Assembly: GCA_002376845.1 (NCBI GenBank)
Contig: DFOS01000015.1
Location: forward strand, 1-64,000
Origin: Bdellovibrionaceae bacterium UBA3535
GTDB lineage: Bacteria; Bdellovibrionota; Bdellovibrionia; Bdellovibrionales; UBA840
Direction: 5' to 3'
DNA: 64,000 bases
The position numbers and the translations under genes are program-made. The notes beneath the pieces were generated by a model. The model was not told where the DNA came from. It saw nothing but the letters and a program-made list of their open reading frames with translations, and did no database searches. Shown here in pieces: positions 14,887 through 23,094 of this stretch (the stretch's first letter is position 1; each line of letters starts with the position of its first letter).

Positions 14887-16110
14887 GTGGCGCCAGTTAA
14901 AATCGCATATCCTATGTATATGGCTAGGTTTCTAGTATTTCTGGCGATTTTTCTAATTTCATGCAATCCGTTTAAAGAAGACGGGGAGACGAATTCGTCT
15001 TTTTGTGCCCATTCCCCTGAAATATGCGACGGACCATCTGATAGCGAAGCGCCTACTATCAATAGTATTAGTACGCCGGCAGATGGTGTATACGAAGCCG
15101 GTGATACGATTGAATTTGATATTTCCTTTAGTGAAGAGATCAATTTAAGCGGAACCTTTGCATTGGTATTAGATATCGGTCGCCATCAAAAATCTTCTAT
15201 ATGCTCCAAGCAAAATGCCACCACCATTCGTTGCTCCTATACATTTGAAGAAGCTAGCATAGATCCTGATTTGGATTTTGATGGCATTGCCTTTAACTCT
15301 TTAGATGCCAGCTCTGCTACCATTCAAGATGCCGCCGGTAACAACGCAAACTTAAGTGTTGCTGCGCCAGATCTTAGCGGTATCATGGTTTACTATACGA
15401 ATTTTGATTACTGGTTGGATGCAACTGATGCAGATACGGTTTTTAGTAATGCTGCCTGCTCGGTGCCGATTAATGACGGTGACGATGTGGGCTGCTGGGT
15501 CGATAAGCGCTCCGGCTTTAATGTTACCAACGGAGGCGGAGGGAAACCCTCTTACGATGATAATATTGGACCCAATAATACGGCTGCAATTTATTTTAAT
15601 AGCGAGTTCTTGTCTTATTCCACCTCTCCCACGATTCAAAGCAATTTCACACTTTTGGTTGTTTACAACATTGTGGGTTTCAATACTTTAAATTATTTTA
15701 TTGGCTCTATTTCTAATACAACCGCAGGGATTGGTTTTGGTTTTGGGGGCTCATGGACTGGTGGTCCTGCCGGGGATGGCATCTATGTTTTAACCAAAGC
15801 TACTGCTGGCAGCCCGACAGACCAGTTTGTTTCGACCTTAGAGCCAACCGCCTGGGGATTAAACACCTATCAACCCACAAAAATATTTCGTAATCAAAGC
15901 GAGGCTTTGCCATACTCTAATGTTGTAGCCTTAAGCCTGCCGCAAAGTTTTACCAGGATTGGCGGCCGTGATGATGGTAATACTTGCTGTAATAATAACG
16001 GCAATATTTCAGAAATCATGATTTTTAATCAAACGCTGAATGACGAACAATTAGAAGAAATTTGGTGTCATATATCAGATAAATATGCGTTTGGTTTTGC
16101 GGGCTGTTAG
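14887..16110 (+). CDS. Secreted lipoprotein with Ig-like and LamG-like regions
   Basis: 407 residues from GTG 14,887; ATGs at 14,914 and 14,920 also give a good lipoprotein signal (FLAIFLISC). Residues ~55-140 resemble a bacterial Ig-like domain (SISTPADGVYEAGDTIEFDI, then DAAGNNANLS). Residues ~165-405 look like a concanavalin/LamG-type lectin fold (YWLDATDADTVF, GGRDDG, ISEIMIFNQTLNDEQ), common in surface carbohydrate or protein binding proteins. It should sit in the outer membrane or cell surface. It ends exactly against the convergent gene at 16,111. Confidence 0.7.
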   Translation: MAPVKIAYPMYMARFLVFLAIFLISCNPFKEDGETNSSFCAHSPEICDGPSDSEAPTINSISTPADGVYEAGDTIEFDISFSEEINLSGTFALVLDIGRHQKSSICSKQNATTIRCSYTFEEASIDPDLDFDGIAFNSLDASSATIQDAAGNNANLSVAAPDLSGIMVYYTNFDYWLDATDADTVFSNAACSVPINDGDDVGCWVDKRSGFNVTNGGGGKPSYDDNIGPNNTAAIYFNSEFLSYSTSPTIQSNFTLLVVYNIVGFNTLNYFIGSISNTTAGIGFGFGGSWTGGPAGDGIYVLTKATAGSPTDQFVSTLEPTAWGLNTYQPTKIFRNQSEALPYSNVVALSLPQSFTRIGGRDDGNTCCNNNGNISEIMIFNQTLNDEQLEEIWCHISDKYAFGFAGC

Positions 16111-17064
16111 TTAAAACTGCCAAGAAAGATCTAGGCCTAACTGTTTTCGCCTTACTTCGACTTCATTGGTTTTCATATCTTTTTGTAAGTAGTAAAAACT
16201 CGCTTCATAGTATTGGCCCTCTTTGAAAAAACTTTGATTGATGGCAGATTTATATATAGAACCACTTTTATATTGTAAGTCGCCATTATCAAAAGGTATT
16301 AATGCACCAGCATGGAGGCTAAAATCTAAAACCATGTTTTGGCTTTGCATTAAAATATAGCCTAGACTCAAAGATGTTTCGGGGCTGATGACATTTACAA
16401 GCTCTAAGGTATTGCTAGTTTTTGTCTTTAAAAGTAGTTCATTGACTGTCGATAATTCTAATTTCCATTGCCACCGTGTGAATCGCTTTTGGTAATAAAA
16501 AGAAAAATATGACTCCTGTGCGTTAGCACTATCAAGATTAAGACTGCCATCTAGAGTAAAATCATGTATCTGCGCTCCCAGAACAAATCCCGTTTGAGTT
16601 TTTAGGTCCCAATTAAATATTAGGCCTAGCTCTAGCTTTGGTGATAATCCAGAGTAGATATAGGCATTGTTTTGATTGTCAATTTCGGTAGAGGAAAGGG
16701 CGTTGTAATTAGCTCCAGCCTTTATATGGTAATTCAACCATCCGCTGCTGAGATTTGTTTGTGGCTTAGGATCCACTACTTTTTCTGCTGTTTCTAGATC
16801 CTCCATTGTGCTGGCAGTCTTACGCTGATGGGATGGCAAATAGATTGCTTGTCCCACCTCAATGATTTTGGGATTTAGAATTTGTGGATTCATTGCCAAG
16901 AGTCGATTAAGAGAGCCATTTTTGGGATAAACGGGCTCACCGATGTGGCTTTGTGCGATTTCGGATAAGCTATCTCCAGGTTGGACATAATAAACTTGAA
17001 GGCTATCGTTTGCGAATAGCAAAGAAGTCCATTGGCAAATTATTATAAATAAAATAGCCCTCAT
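16111..17064 (-). CDS. LysM-domain envelope protein
   Basis: 317 residues. A signal peptide (residues 1-18) is followed by a LysM domain at ~25-76 (YYVQPGDSLSEIAQSHIGEP, then NPQILNPKIIEVGQAIYLPS), which binds peptidoglycan. Residues ~105-317 alternate beta strands and turns, ending WQF, and resemble an outer-membrane or periplasmic barrel/sandwich. So it may link peptidoglycan to the outer membrane. Function otherwise unknown. It converges with the lipoprotein gene without a gap. Confidence 0.72.
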   Translation of the reverse strand: MRAILFIIICQWTSLLFANDSLQVYYVQPGDSLSEIAQSHIGEPVYPKNGSLNRLLAMNPQILNPKIIEVGQAIYLPSHQRKTASTMEDLETAEKVVDPKPQTNLSSGWLNYHIKAGANYNALSSTEIDNQNNAYIYSGLSPKLELGLIFNWDLKTQTGFVLGAQIHDFTLDGSLNLDSANAQESYFSFYYQKRFTRWQWKLELSTVNELLLKTKTSNTLELVNVISPETSLSLGYILMQSQNMVLDFSLHAGALIPFDNGDLQYKSGSIYKSAINQSFFKEGQYYEASFYYLQKDMKTNEVEVRRKQLGLDLSWQF

Positions 17065-17248
17065 GGCTTAATTTTATCATTTTTAATAATATTAAGATAA
17101 GTTTTGAGTCTAGTAGGTCACTCCTTTAGTCTTGCAAAAAATATCCAACTTACTATTGGTCTAGTCATATCCCCCCGTAATTTTCGGGAATAACTATCTA
17201 CAAAGATTGTGTTCGATAACGACTGTCTTTAATGGAATGTATCTTCCT

Positions 17249-17824
17249 CTAGTCTCTATATTGTAATTCTCCATTAAAAGCGGCTCTTAAACTGTAAAAC
17301 AATTGGCTCAAGCGATTCTTTTGTTCATTGAATATTGCGTTATCTTCTAAATTTACCCAGGGGTTGGGTCCACTACAGCGGATGATTTGGTGATAGTGCT
17401 TTCGAATGGGTCGATACTCCATATGATAGCTCTTGTATTGGATTTCTGCTCTACGCATGTTGGGGCTAAAATTGATGTGAAATGACTGGTATACACGCGG
17501 GTTCTCAAACCTTTGGTAGTCTCGAAAGTGAAATTGCCCTTGATGAATATGGAGCCAGCTTGCCGTGGAATCATCATCACTTATGGCAAAGTTGGCTAAG
17601 ACTTCTTCTTCACCATCATTCACATAGGTTTCGGCATAAAACCACTCATGATTATCTATACATTCTTTACGGCCTTGAATTACGATCTTGCAAGAGCCCA
17701 ATTGGTATTCCCCCTCAATATGTTGAAAAAAGTTCTGCACTTCTAGGCTTAGATCATTGCCGAGCGGTTCTGTGCAATTTTGCGCCATCAGTAGTTTTGT
17801 CCAAATCATCAAAATCCAAATCAT
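17249..17824 (-). CDS. Secreted protein of unknown function
   Basis: About 191 residues from ATG 17,824, chosen because GAGGTAAGG lies just upstream; the longer frame to 17,869 lacks a site. A short hydrophobic signal (IWILMIWTKLLMAQ) is followed by a Cys/Trp/His-rich body with two or three Cys (NCTEP, GSCKIV, KECIDNHEWF, IRCSG), likely disulfide-bonded in the periplasm. No family recognised. It faces away from the 18,028 operon across ~200 bases likely to hold divergent promoters. Confidence 0.6.
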   Translation of the reverse strand: MIWILMIWTKLLMAQNCTEPLGNDLSLEVQNFFQHIEGEYQLGSCKIVIQGRKECIDNHEWFYAETYVNDGEEEVLANFAISDDDSTASWLHIHQGQFHFRDYQRFENPRVYQSFHINFSPNMRRAEIQYKSYHMEYRPIRKHYHQIIRCSGPNPWVNLEDNAIFNEQKNRLSQLFYSLRAAFNGELQYRD

Positions 17825-18027
17825 CCTTACCTCATTGTTAGTTTCCTCTGCTCGCAAGTCTTGTGCCAATTCTATTAGGCCTCTCTTTTGTGCTAGCCCG
17901 AATTTATCTAAAAACTCGGATTTTTATCCAGAAACTTAGAAAGCAAAGCCTAAGCTCCAATATAAGCGGCGTAAAACTTGGCACAACTTTCGCTTTACAG
18001 GGCAACGGAACGAAACAGGAGAGATAC

Positions 18028-19581
18028 ATGAAACTAAAATATTTAATGCTTGGAGCTATGCTAAGTACAACGGCATATGCTCAGTATCCGGATGCGAATG
18101 TAAATTGTGTTCACAAATCAAAAAGGATCCAACAAGCTTCGGCACATGGGGCCGTTAAGCTTTATTTTAATGAAACTTGCGATATTGCCTACGTAGCGCC
18201 GCCCGGAGATGCTCTTAAAAGAATCTCAGATGTGCCAGCGTTGCATGAAAGAGTTAGTAGCTGCCCATTGGTTCGTAATTTAACAAATTACTTGGGTGGC
18301 CTTGGTGAAAGAATCGAAACTTTACAGCGTATAGAAAAACAAAAAAGACAAGCGGCCGAAGAGGCTATGGTTCGAATTGAGACCTATAAGGATCAGCGAA
18401 TTGAAAAGTCTGCTAGTTTAAGTGAGTTAACTTATTTATATAGTAATTTAGAGCAAGAGTACCATGCTTTGATAAGTAAAAAGGTGGCCTTACAGGACAA
18501 AATTCTAGAATGTAAAAGAGACTGTATTGTTCTTGAAGCGGAGCTATTAGAACTAAACAAAAAAATTCACAACCGCAAGCAAGCTTTACAGGTAAAACAA
18601 ACGAACATTCGAAAACTGGAATCGGATCTAAGCCGTTTAAATTCATTAATTGCAAGTGAAACCGTGGAATACAACGACAATATGTCTGCGGTGGATGCGA
18701 TGGCAAAGCAAGTAACGGAATTGCTAAGTAAAATCGATGCTACAAGAGAAAACTTATTGGCCAAATATGGCGGCACTTTTAGTGTTGAGATGGATCTAAA
18801 GTGGGATGAATTGGTAAACGACTTGCAAAATACAAATTCTGAACTAGGGGTAGAGTTTAAGAAGTTAAAGATTAATGCCTCTCGAATTTACTTAAATCCG
18901 TTTGATGCTGAAAGAAATCTAAAAATTGGTCACATGCTAATTAGTCGTTATGTTCCTGATAGGGTTTTTCAGGTAGTTGGTAGTGAGTCGGCAGGTGAAA
19001 TAGCAGAGCTTCCAACAGGGCCCAATCTCCTATATTTAAATTCTGTTAGTTTAGATATAAATTTGGGCGGAGTTTGTCCCTTGCTTGATGAGAATAACGA
19101 AATTGACCCTACAAAATTGCAAAGTTTAAGATCACTTTTCAACACAGCAGTAGCGTATGACTTTGTAATCAAACAAAATGCTTCTTATAAAATCTCTTAT
19201 AACTTGGAGCAAAGTCTTCAGGCCATCGTGGCAGAAGTGAAAGACAAAAGGGTATTTCGCTTAAGCGATACGGAAGCTGATAAATACCTAAAAGACTTTA
19301 AAGTGATTGCTTTGGATGTTCATGGGCAAGGCGATCGAATGCGCTTTTTAAGGGGTCTAAAAAAGCGGCACTTACGAAACATTGTCGAACAAATTCTGGA
19401 GTACGATCAAGACAATCCCAGTACTCAATCTGTATTTTATAGATTGCAACTAACGCCAAGTGAATTGGATCAAAAAGTGAGAGCCGTTCTACAAGAGAAT
19501 CCATCTATTTTAGTAGAGGAGTCTAATGGCGCTTTATACACACTAGAAAGAGATCAAATTAACTTTAAAGAAGGAGACTAA
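18028..19581 (+). CDS. Secreted coiled-coil protein A
   Basis: 517 residues from ATG 18,028 (AGGAGAG 5 bases upstream); the open frame back to 17,863 is not coding in style. Signal peptide 1-19 (TTAYAQ). Residues ~85-260 are a long coiled coil with heptad leucines; ~270-500 are globular, with the block GVCPLLDENNEIDPTKLQ that also occurs in modified form in protein B (AACSLMNEDGSVDLAKLM in the gene at 20,851). Several paired Cys. The two are paralogues. No known family. First gene of a five-gene operon, gap 3 bases to the next. Confidence 0.68.
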   Translation: MKLKYLMLGAMLSTTAYAQYPDANVNCVHKSKRIQQASAHGAVKLYFNETCDIAYVAPPGDALKRISDVPALHERVSSCPLVRNLTNYLGGLGERIETLQRIEKQKRQAAEEAMVRIETYKDQRIEKSASLSELTYLYSNLEQEYHALISKKVALQDKILECKRDCIVLEAELLELNKKIHNRKQALQVKQTNIRKLESDLSRLNSLIASETVEYNDNMSAVDAMAKQVTELLSKIDATRENLLAKYGGTFSVEMDLKWDELVNDLQNTNSELGVEFKKLKINASRIYLNPFDAERNLKIGHMLISRYVPDRVFQVVGSESAGEIAELPTGPNLLYLNSVSLDINLGGVCPLLDENNEIDPTKLQSLRSLFNTAVAYDFVIKQNASYKISYNLEQSLQAIVAEVKDKRVFRLSDTEADKYLKDFKVIALDVHGQGDRMRFLRGLKKRHLRNIVEQILEYDQDNPSTQSVFYRLQLTPSELDQKVRAVLQENPSILVEESNGALYTLERDQINFKEGD

Positions 19582-19584
19582 GCT

Positions 19585-20556
19585 ATGAAGTATTTAATTT
19601 TTATTCTATTGATGACAAGACTTGCCTATGCAGAAACCATTTATGAGGTGCCAAACGATAAATCCTCTACGGGTCTTATAAAGGTCGGGTATAGCGAAGA
19701 CGAAGGAATTACTGTTTACTATCCGGAGTCTTACAAGTCTAAGATTAGTCAGCGGCCGAGCTCATCGTTTTATGTTAGCGAGGCAAGCTGTAACGGCTTG
19801 GTAAGAATGAGAGTAGAAGAGATTCAAAATATTGATAGTCTTGCAGAAAGAGAAAGGCAGATTCAAGCACGTCTTACCGACAAAGACCCTTTGGTGAGTT
19901 TGGTAGATTATTTTCCGTTTAGCGGTCAAAGATTTTACGACTCCATAGAAAGCCATTTAAAGGGTAAAGGAGTTAGTAAAATTCATTATAAATACCCAGT
20001 ACCTCGCCCATTGTTTAAGGGCGCAAGATTTGAATTTAAGCCAGGGTCTTTGACAGCGAAATTGGGGATTGCAGATGTTAGCCCCTACATTCGTATGGCG
20101 GATGATAACATAAATTCGTACTTGCACTTGGAGACAAGATTTTTGCCGTTAGCTTGTGATTTAGTTAACCGTAAGGTTCAGATCAACATAGATTGGGAAA
20201 TCTCTTTGATGCCGCATAACAATGAATGGGTCGAAACATTAAGTGAGAACCAAATCTATAAGATATATGACAGTATGAAAAGCAAGCAATCCCTTGTGCC
20301 CAGCTCCAAGCTTATTGGTGCAAGTGCAAAAAGCTTTATTCAAGGTGCAATTGCGGGCCAAGCGTATGAGTCAGAGGTTGCCAAATTAAATCAGGACAAT
20401 ATCGGTAACTTTGCCAAGCTAATGAATATGTTATTAGATCGCCATAGCGATAGCTTAGTGGATTTAAGTTCAAACGATTTAGAAGATGTTTACTACCGTA
20501 TGATGGTTGACCAAACTCGTGCTCTTGAGTTTGAGGGGGTTGCTCATGCGAGGTAA
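19585..20556 (+). CDS. Secreted protein of the coiled-coil operon
   Basis: 323 residues, signal peptide 1-16 (MTRLAYAE). Mixed strand/helix sequence with two Cys (SCNGL, ACDLVN). A small block, ETRFLPLACDLVNRKVQINIDWEI style, recalls TRSIEIQASWPITS in the last gene of the operon. GGAGAC lies 6-12 bases before the start. The end overlaps the next gene by 11 bases. Function unknown; probably a partner of proteins A and B in the periplasm. Confidence 0.6.
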   Translation: MKYLIFILLMTRLAYAETIYEVPNDKSSTGLIKVGYSEDEGITVYYPESYKSKISQRPSSSFYVSEASCNGLVRMRVEEIQNIDSLAERERQIQARLTDKDPLVSLVDYFPFSGQRFYDSIESHLKGKGVSKIHYKYPVPRPLFKGARFEFKPGSLTAKLGIADVSPYIRMADDNINSYLHLETRFLPLACDLVNRKVQINIDWEISLMPHNNEWVETLSENQIYKIYDSMKSKQSLVPSSKLIGASAKSFIQGAIAGQAYESEVAKLNQDNIGNFAKLMNMLLDRHSDSLVDLSSNDLEDVYYRMMVDQTRALEFEGVAHAR

Positions 20557-20854
20557 GTTATTTTTATTAGTAGCCATGCTTTTATTACAAGCCTGTGGTG
20601 GCGGCTCATCAGGAGGCGGAAATAACCCAGCGCCAGCAAAACAAATTGATTTTGTTCAGCTAAAGCAAGAGCTCAGCGTGCGTTGGCAGCAAGTAAAACC
20701 TCATTGTGGTTGCCAAAGTCAAAAAATGAAAGTTTTGGGCGCTCTGTCACAAAGCATTTTAGAAGAAAAGGGCTATCAATTAAGTGCACTTAACAATAGC
20801 CAAAACATTAGGGGATTTACTGAATTTATAAGCGAAATAAGGAGAGAACTGTGA
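20546..20854 (+). CDS. Small lipoprotein of the coiled-coil operon
   Basis: 102 residues from ATG 20,546 (MRGKLFLLVAMLLLQACGGG); the longer frame to 20,507 adds sequence without a signal start. Lipobox LQAC, then a Gly/Ser-rich linker and a ~65-residue domain with CGCQSQ. It overlaps both neighbours (11 bases with the preceding gene; GTGA with the next). It probably anchors the complex to the outer membrane. No family recognised. Confidence 0.65.
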   Translation: MRGKLFLLVAMLLLQACGGGSSGGGNNPAPAKQIDFVQLKQELSVRWQQVKPHCGCQSQKMKVLGALSQSILEEKGYQLSALNNSQNIRGFTEFISEIRREL

Positions 20855-22497
20855 AACATACATTACTAATAGGTGCTAGCATTTTAATAAGTGGTTTGAG
20901 TGCTAAGGCTTACGAACATTTACCCTACCAATTTGCTCAGTGTCCGGAAGAAAAGAAAATCGTTCATCCTGACAGCACCAATCGTATTGTGCTCTCAAAG
21001 GACTGTACAAAAGCTTACGTACTACCGCCAAAAGTTGGAAATATTACCATTCACTCAGGTGTGCAGATGAGAGTTGATAAAAACTCATGTAGCTTTATTA
21101 CGAACCTTCGTCAGTCCTTAGATTCTAAGGCGGAGTCGCTAAAGATTTTAGATGATATGGCTAAGTACTACTATCAAAAGATGAGTGATAAGGCGAGAGA
21201 GGCGGACGTTCTGCAAGACCAAGTCTACTCCATGCAAGAAGATTTGATCGATGCGGAGAACGAAGTCAGCATCATACAGCCTGGAAAAGACGAGCTCATA
21301 ACAAAGATTAGCGAATTAGAGAAAAAGTTAGAAGATTGCACCCAATTAAATCTTTGCCAAATGTATGACTTGCAACTCGGTAGGGCTAAAAAAGACTTAT
21401 CTGAAGTGAAGCGAGAAATTGCGGCAGCCCAGGCAAATGCAGAATCGATTCGATCTCGAATTTTGTCGACACAAAAACGCATACAAGATAACCGCGCTAG
21501 AATTGATGGTTACCGCACGGAAGTTAGCACCTTAAGCGCGAACTTTGATGATAGTATTACGAGCATTGATAGCATTATCGAGTCGCGAAAAACAAAACTT
21601 GGTGCCATCATGTTTGTTGCCTATGATTTGCCGACCGCCGAGCTGGTAAATCAATACAAGGCTTTAAATCGCAATTTAGATATGGTGTTTGATGCGATGC
21701 CATTACAAGAGTATAAGTTAGATTATAATATGAACATCACAAATACAGTTAGTGGGGACCACCAAGTTTACATTCCTGCAACCAACGTTCCCGATATGGA
21801 GTTTTACCAATCTCCCACGGCTTGGATCTCACCTTCCGGTGAAGCTCAAATTGCACTAAACGAAATAGCGGCATGTTCCTTGATGAACGAGGATGGCAGT
21901 GTCGATCTGGCAAAATTAATGGATGCGAAATACTTTAATGCGCAGTTCAAATATCGCTACGATGTGGCTAGTTTGGCAGGCTACTCTGTACATTATAATC
22001 TCAAACAGATGTATGAGGTGATTAAGCGATCTGGATCGAGTGGTGGGTTCTTTAGAAAACGTCGCTGGACGAGCATACATCGCAATAGTGAATACAAAGC
22101 ACTTGTAAGTGTTGATTTTAATAGTGAATCCGTAAAAGGGTTATCCGAAGAGATGAAGCATCAGATTCGTACAGAGGAAAGAAACTTTGCCATTGAAAGG
22201 TTATTCCGTGAATTTATGACCATAGCGAATAATGAGGGGCAAATCCCAAGTCCTAGTGTGGAAAGTTCAGGTGAAAATGGTGCTAGTGTTGCAGCCAACG
22301 AAATCGGTAAGTGCCCCTATTGGCAATGCCAGGCCGCTTCCGGTGTTCTAAAGATTGCCGATGCAATTTGGGGGAGTACCAAGGCTTCGAATCACTTCAA
22401 AGATGAGCGCGAATTTCAGTATGATTTAGAGGTAAATGACCAAAGAATGTTCCGCCAGACGGGTAGTTCGGGGTACAAACATGATATTATGGATTAA
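20851..22497 (+). CDS. Secreted coiled-coil protein B
   Basis: 548 residues, GTG start at 20,851 coupled to the preceding stop (GTGA) with GGAGAG upstream. Signal peptide 1-20. Residues ~95-240 are a long coiled coil (SKAESLKIL, then READVLQDQVYSMQEDLIDA). Residues ~330-430 share the protein A block (AACSLMNEDGSVDLAKLM and HYNLKQ). The C-terminus has Cys pairs (GKCPYWQCQ). Paralogue of protein A. Likely exported, possibly a rod-like surface or periplasmic structure. No family known to me. Confidence 0.68.
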   Translation: MKHTLLIGASILISGLSAKAYEHLPYQFAQCPEEKKIVHPDSTNRIVLSKDCTKAYVLPPKVGNITIHSGVQMRVDKNSCSFITNLRQSLDSKAESLKILDDMAKYYYQKMSDKAREADVLQDQVYSMQEDLIDAENEVSIIQPGKDELITKISELEKKLEDCTQLNLCQMYDLQLGRAKKDLSEVKREIAAAQANAESIRSRILSTQKRIQDNRARIDGYRTEVSTLSANFDDSITSIDSIIESRKTKLGAIMFVAYDLPTAELVNQYKALNRNLDMVFDAMPLQEYKLDYNMNITNTVSGDHQVYIPATNVPDMEFYQSPTAWISPSGEAQIALNEIAACSLMNEDGSVDLAKLMDAKYFNAQFKYRYDVASLAGYSVHYNLKQMYEVIKRSGSSGGFFRKRRWTSIHRNSEYKALVSVDFNSESVKGLSEEMKHQIRTEERNFAIERLFREFMTIANNEGQIPSPSVESSGENGASVAANEIGKCPYWQCQAASGVLKIADAIWGSTKASNHFKDEREFQYDLEVNDQRMFRQTGSSGYKHDIMD

Positions 22498-23026
22498 GCT
22501 TTTGGTATTGGCGGTGCTTTCCTTTTCCCAGGAAAGCCGCCATGTTGAGCTGCAGGCATCTAGCCAAGTAAATTGCGACTACATACTCTACAAATTGGAA
22601 CAGCAAGGTGGCGATTACGCTCGCCTTGCCGACTTGATGCTTTTGGAAAAAGAACGTTTTCAAAAATGGCAAGAAGCAAGATGGGTGAAGTCTTATCGAT
22701 ATAAACAATACTTAAGACTTTTAGAGGAGTTAGAAGAGATTAGTCTGCTGGTCTATTTTTCTGACTTTCCTTATCTGTCTACTAGAAGTATTGAGATCCA
22801 GGCAAGTTGGCCCATAACTTCTAGTTTTGACGCCAGTGAGTCGGATTTTCATTTACCAGGTTATTTGCCTATGTCGCTAGAAAGTTTAGAGACGCTTCGC
22901 GGTGTTCAATTTGAGCAAAGAGACCAGGAGCTTTCAATGAATATGCTGGTAAGCCCACTGGATTATTGTCTTCAGCCACAAGTTGTTGTCTTGGGGGCTA
23001 ATGGAGAGTCGCTGCTAGCAAACTAG
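22481..23026 (+). CDS. Secreted protein closing the coiled-coil operon
   Basis: About 181 residues from ATG 22,481 (ILWIKLLVLAVLSFSQES signal); the frame open to 22,436 is less likely. It overlaps protein B by 17 bases. The body has paired Cys (NCDYIL, DYCLQP) and charged helices. Role unknown; co-expression with the two coiled-coil proteins is indicated by the overlap. Confidence 0.55.
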   Translation: MILWIKLLVLAVLSFSQESRHVELQASSQVNCDYILYKLEQQGGDYARLADLMLLEKERFQKWQEARWVKSYRYKQYLRLLEELEEISLLVYFSDFPYLSTRSIEIQASWPITSSFDASESDFHLPGYLPMSLESLETLRGVQFEQRDQELSMNMLVSPLDYCLQPQVVVLGANGESLLAN

Positions 23027-23094
23027 GTGTTTAGGCTAGAGTAGGTAGCAGCTGATTCCTTTAAATTTACCGATGGCCCCCTGGGCCCATTTCA

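Noticed and set aside
17863..18027. N-terminal extension of coiled-coil protein A
   Set aside because: The downstream ATG has AGGAGAG and a signal peptide; the extension has neither.
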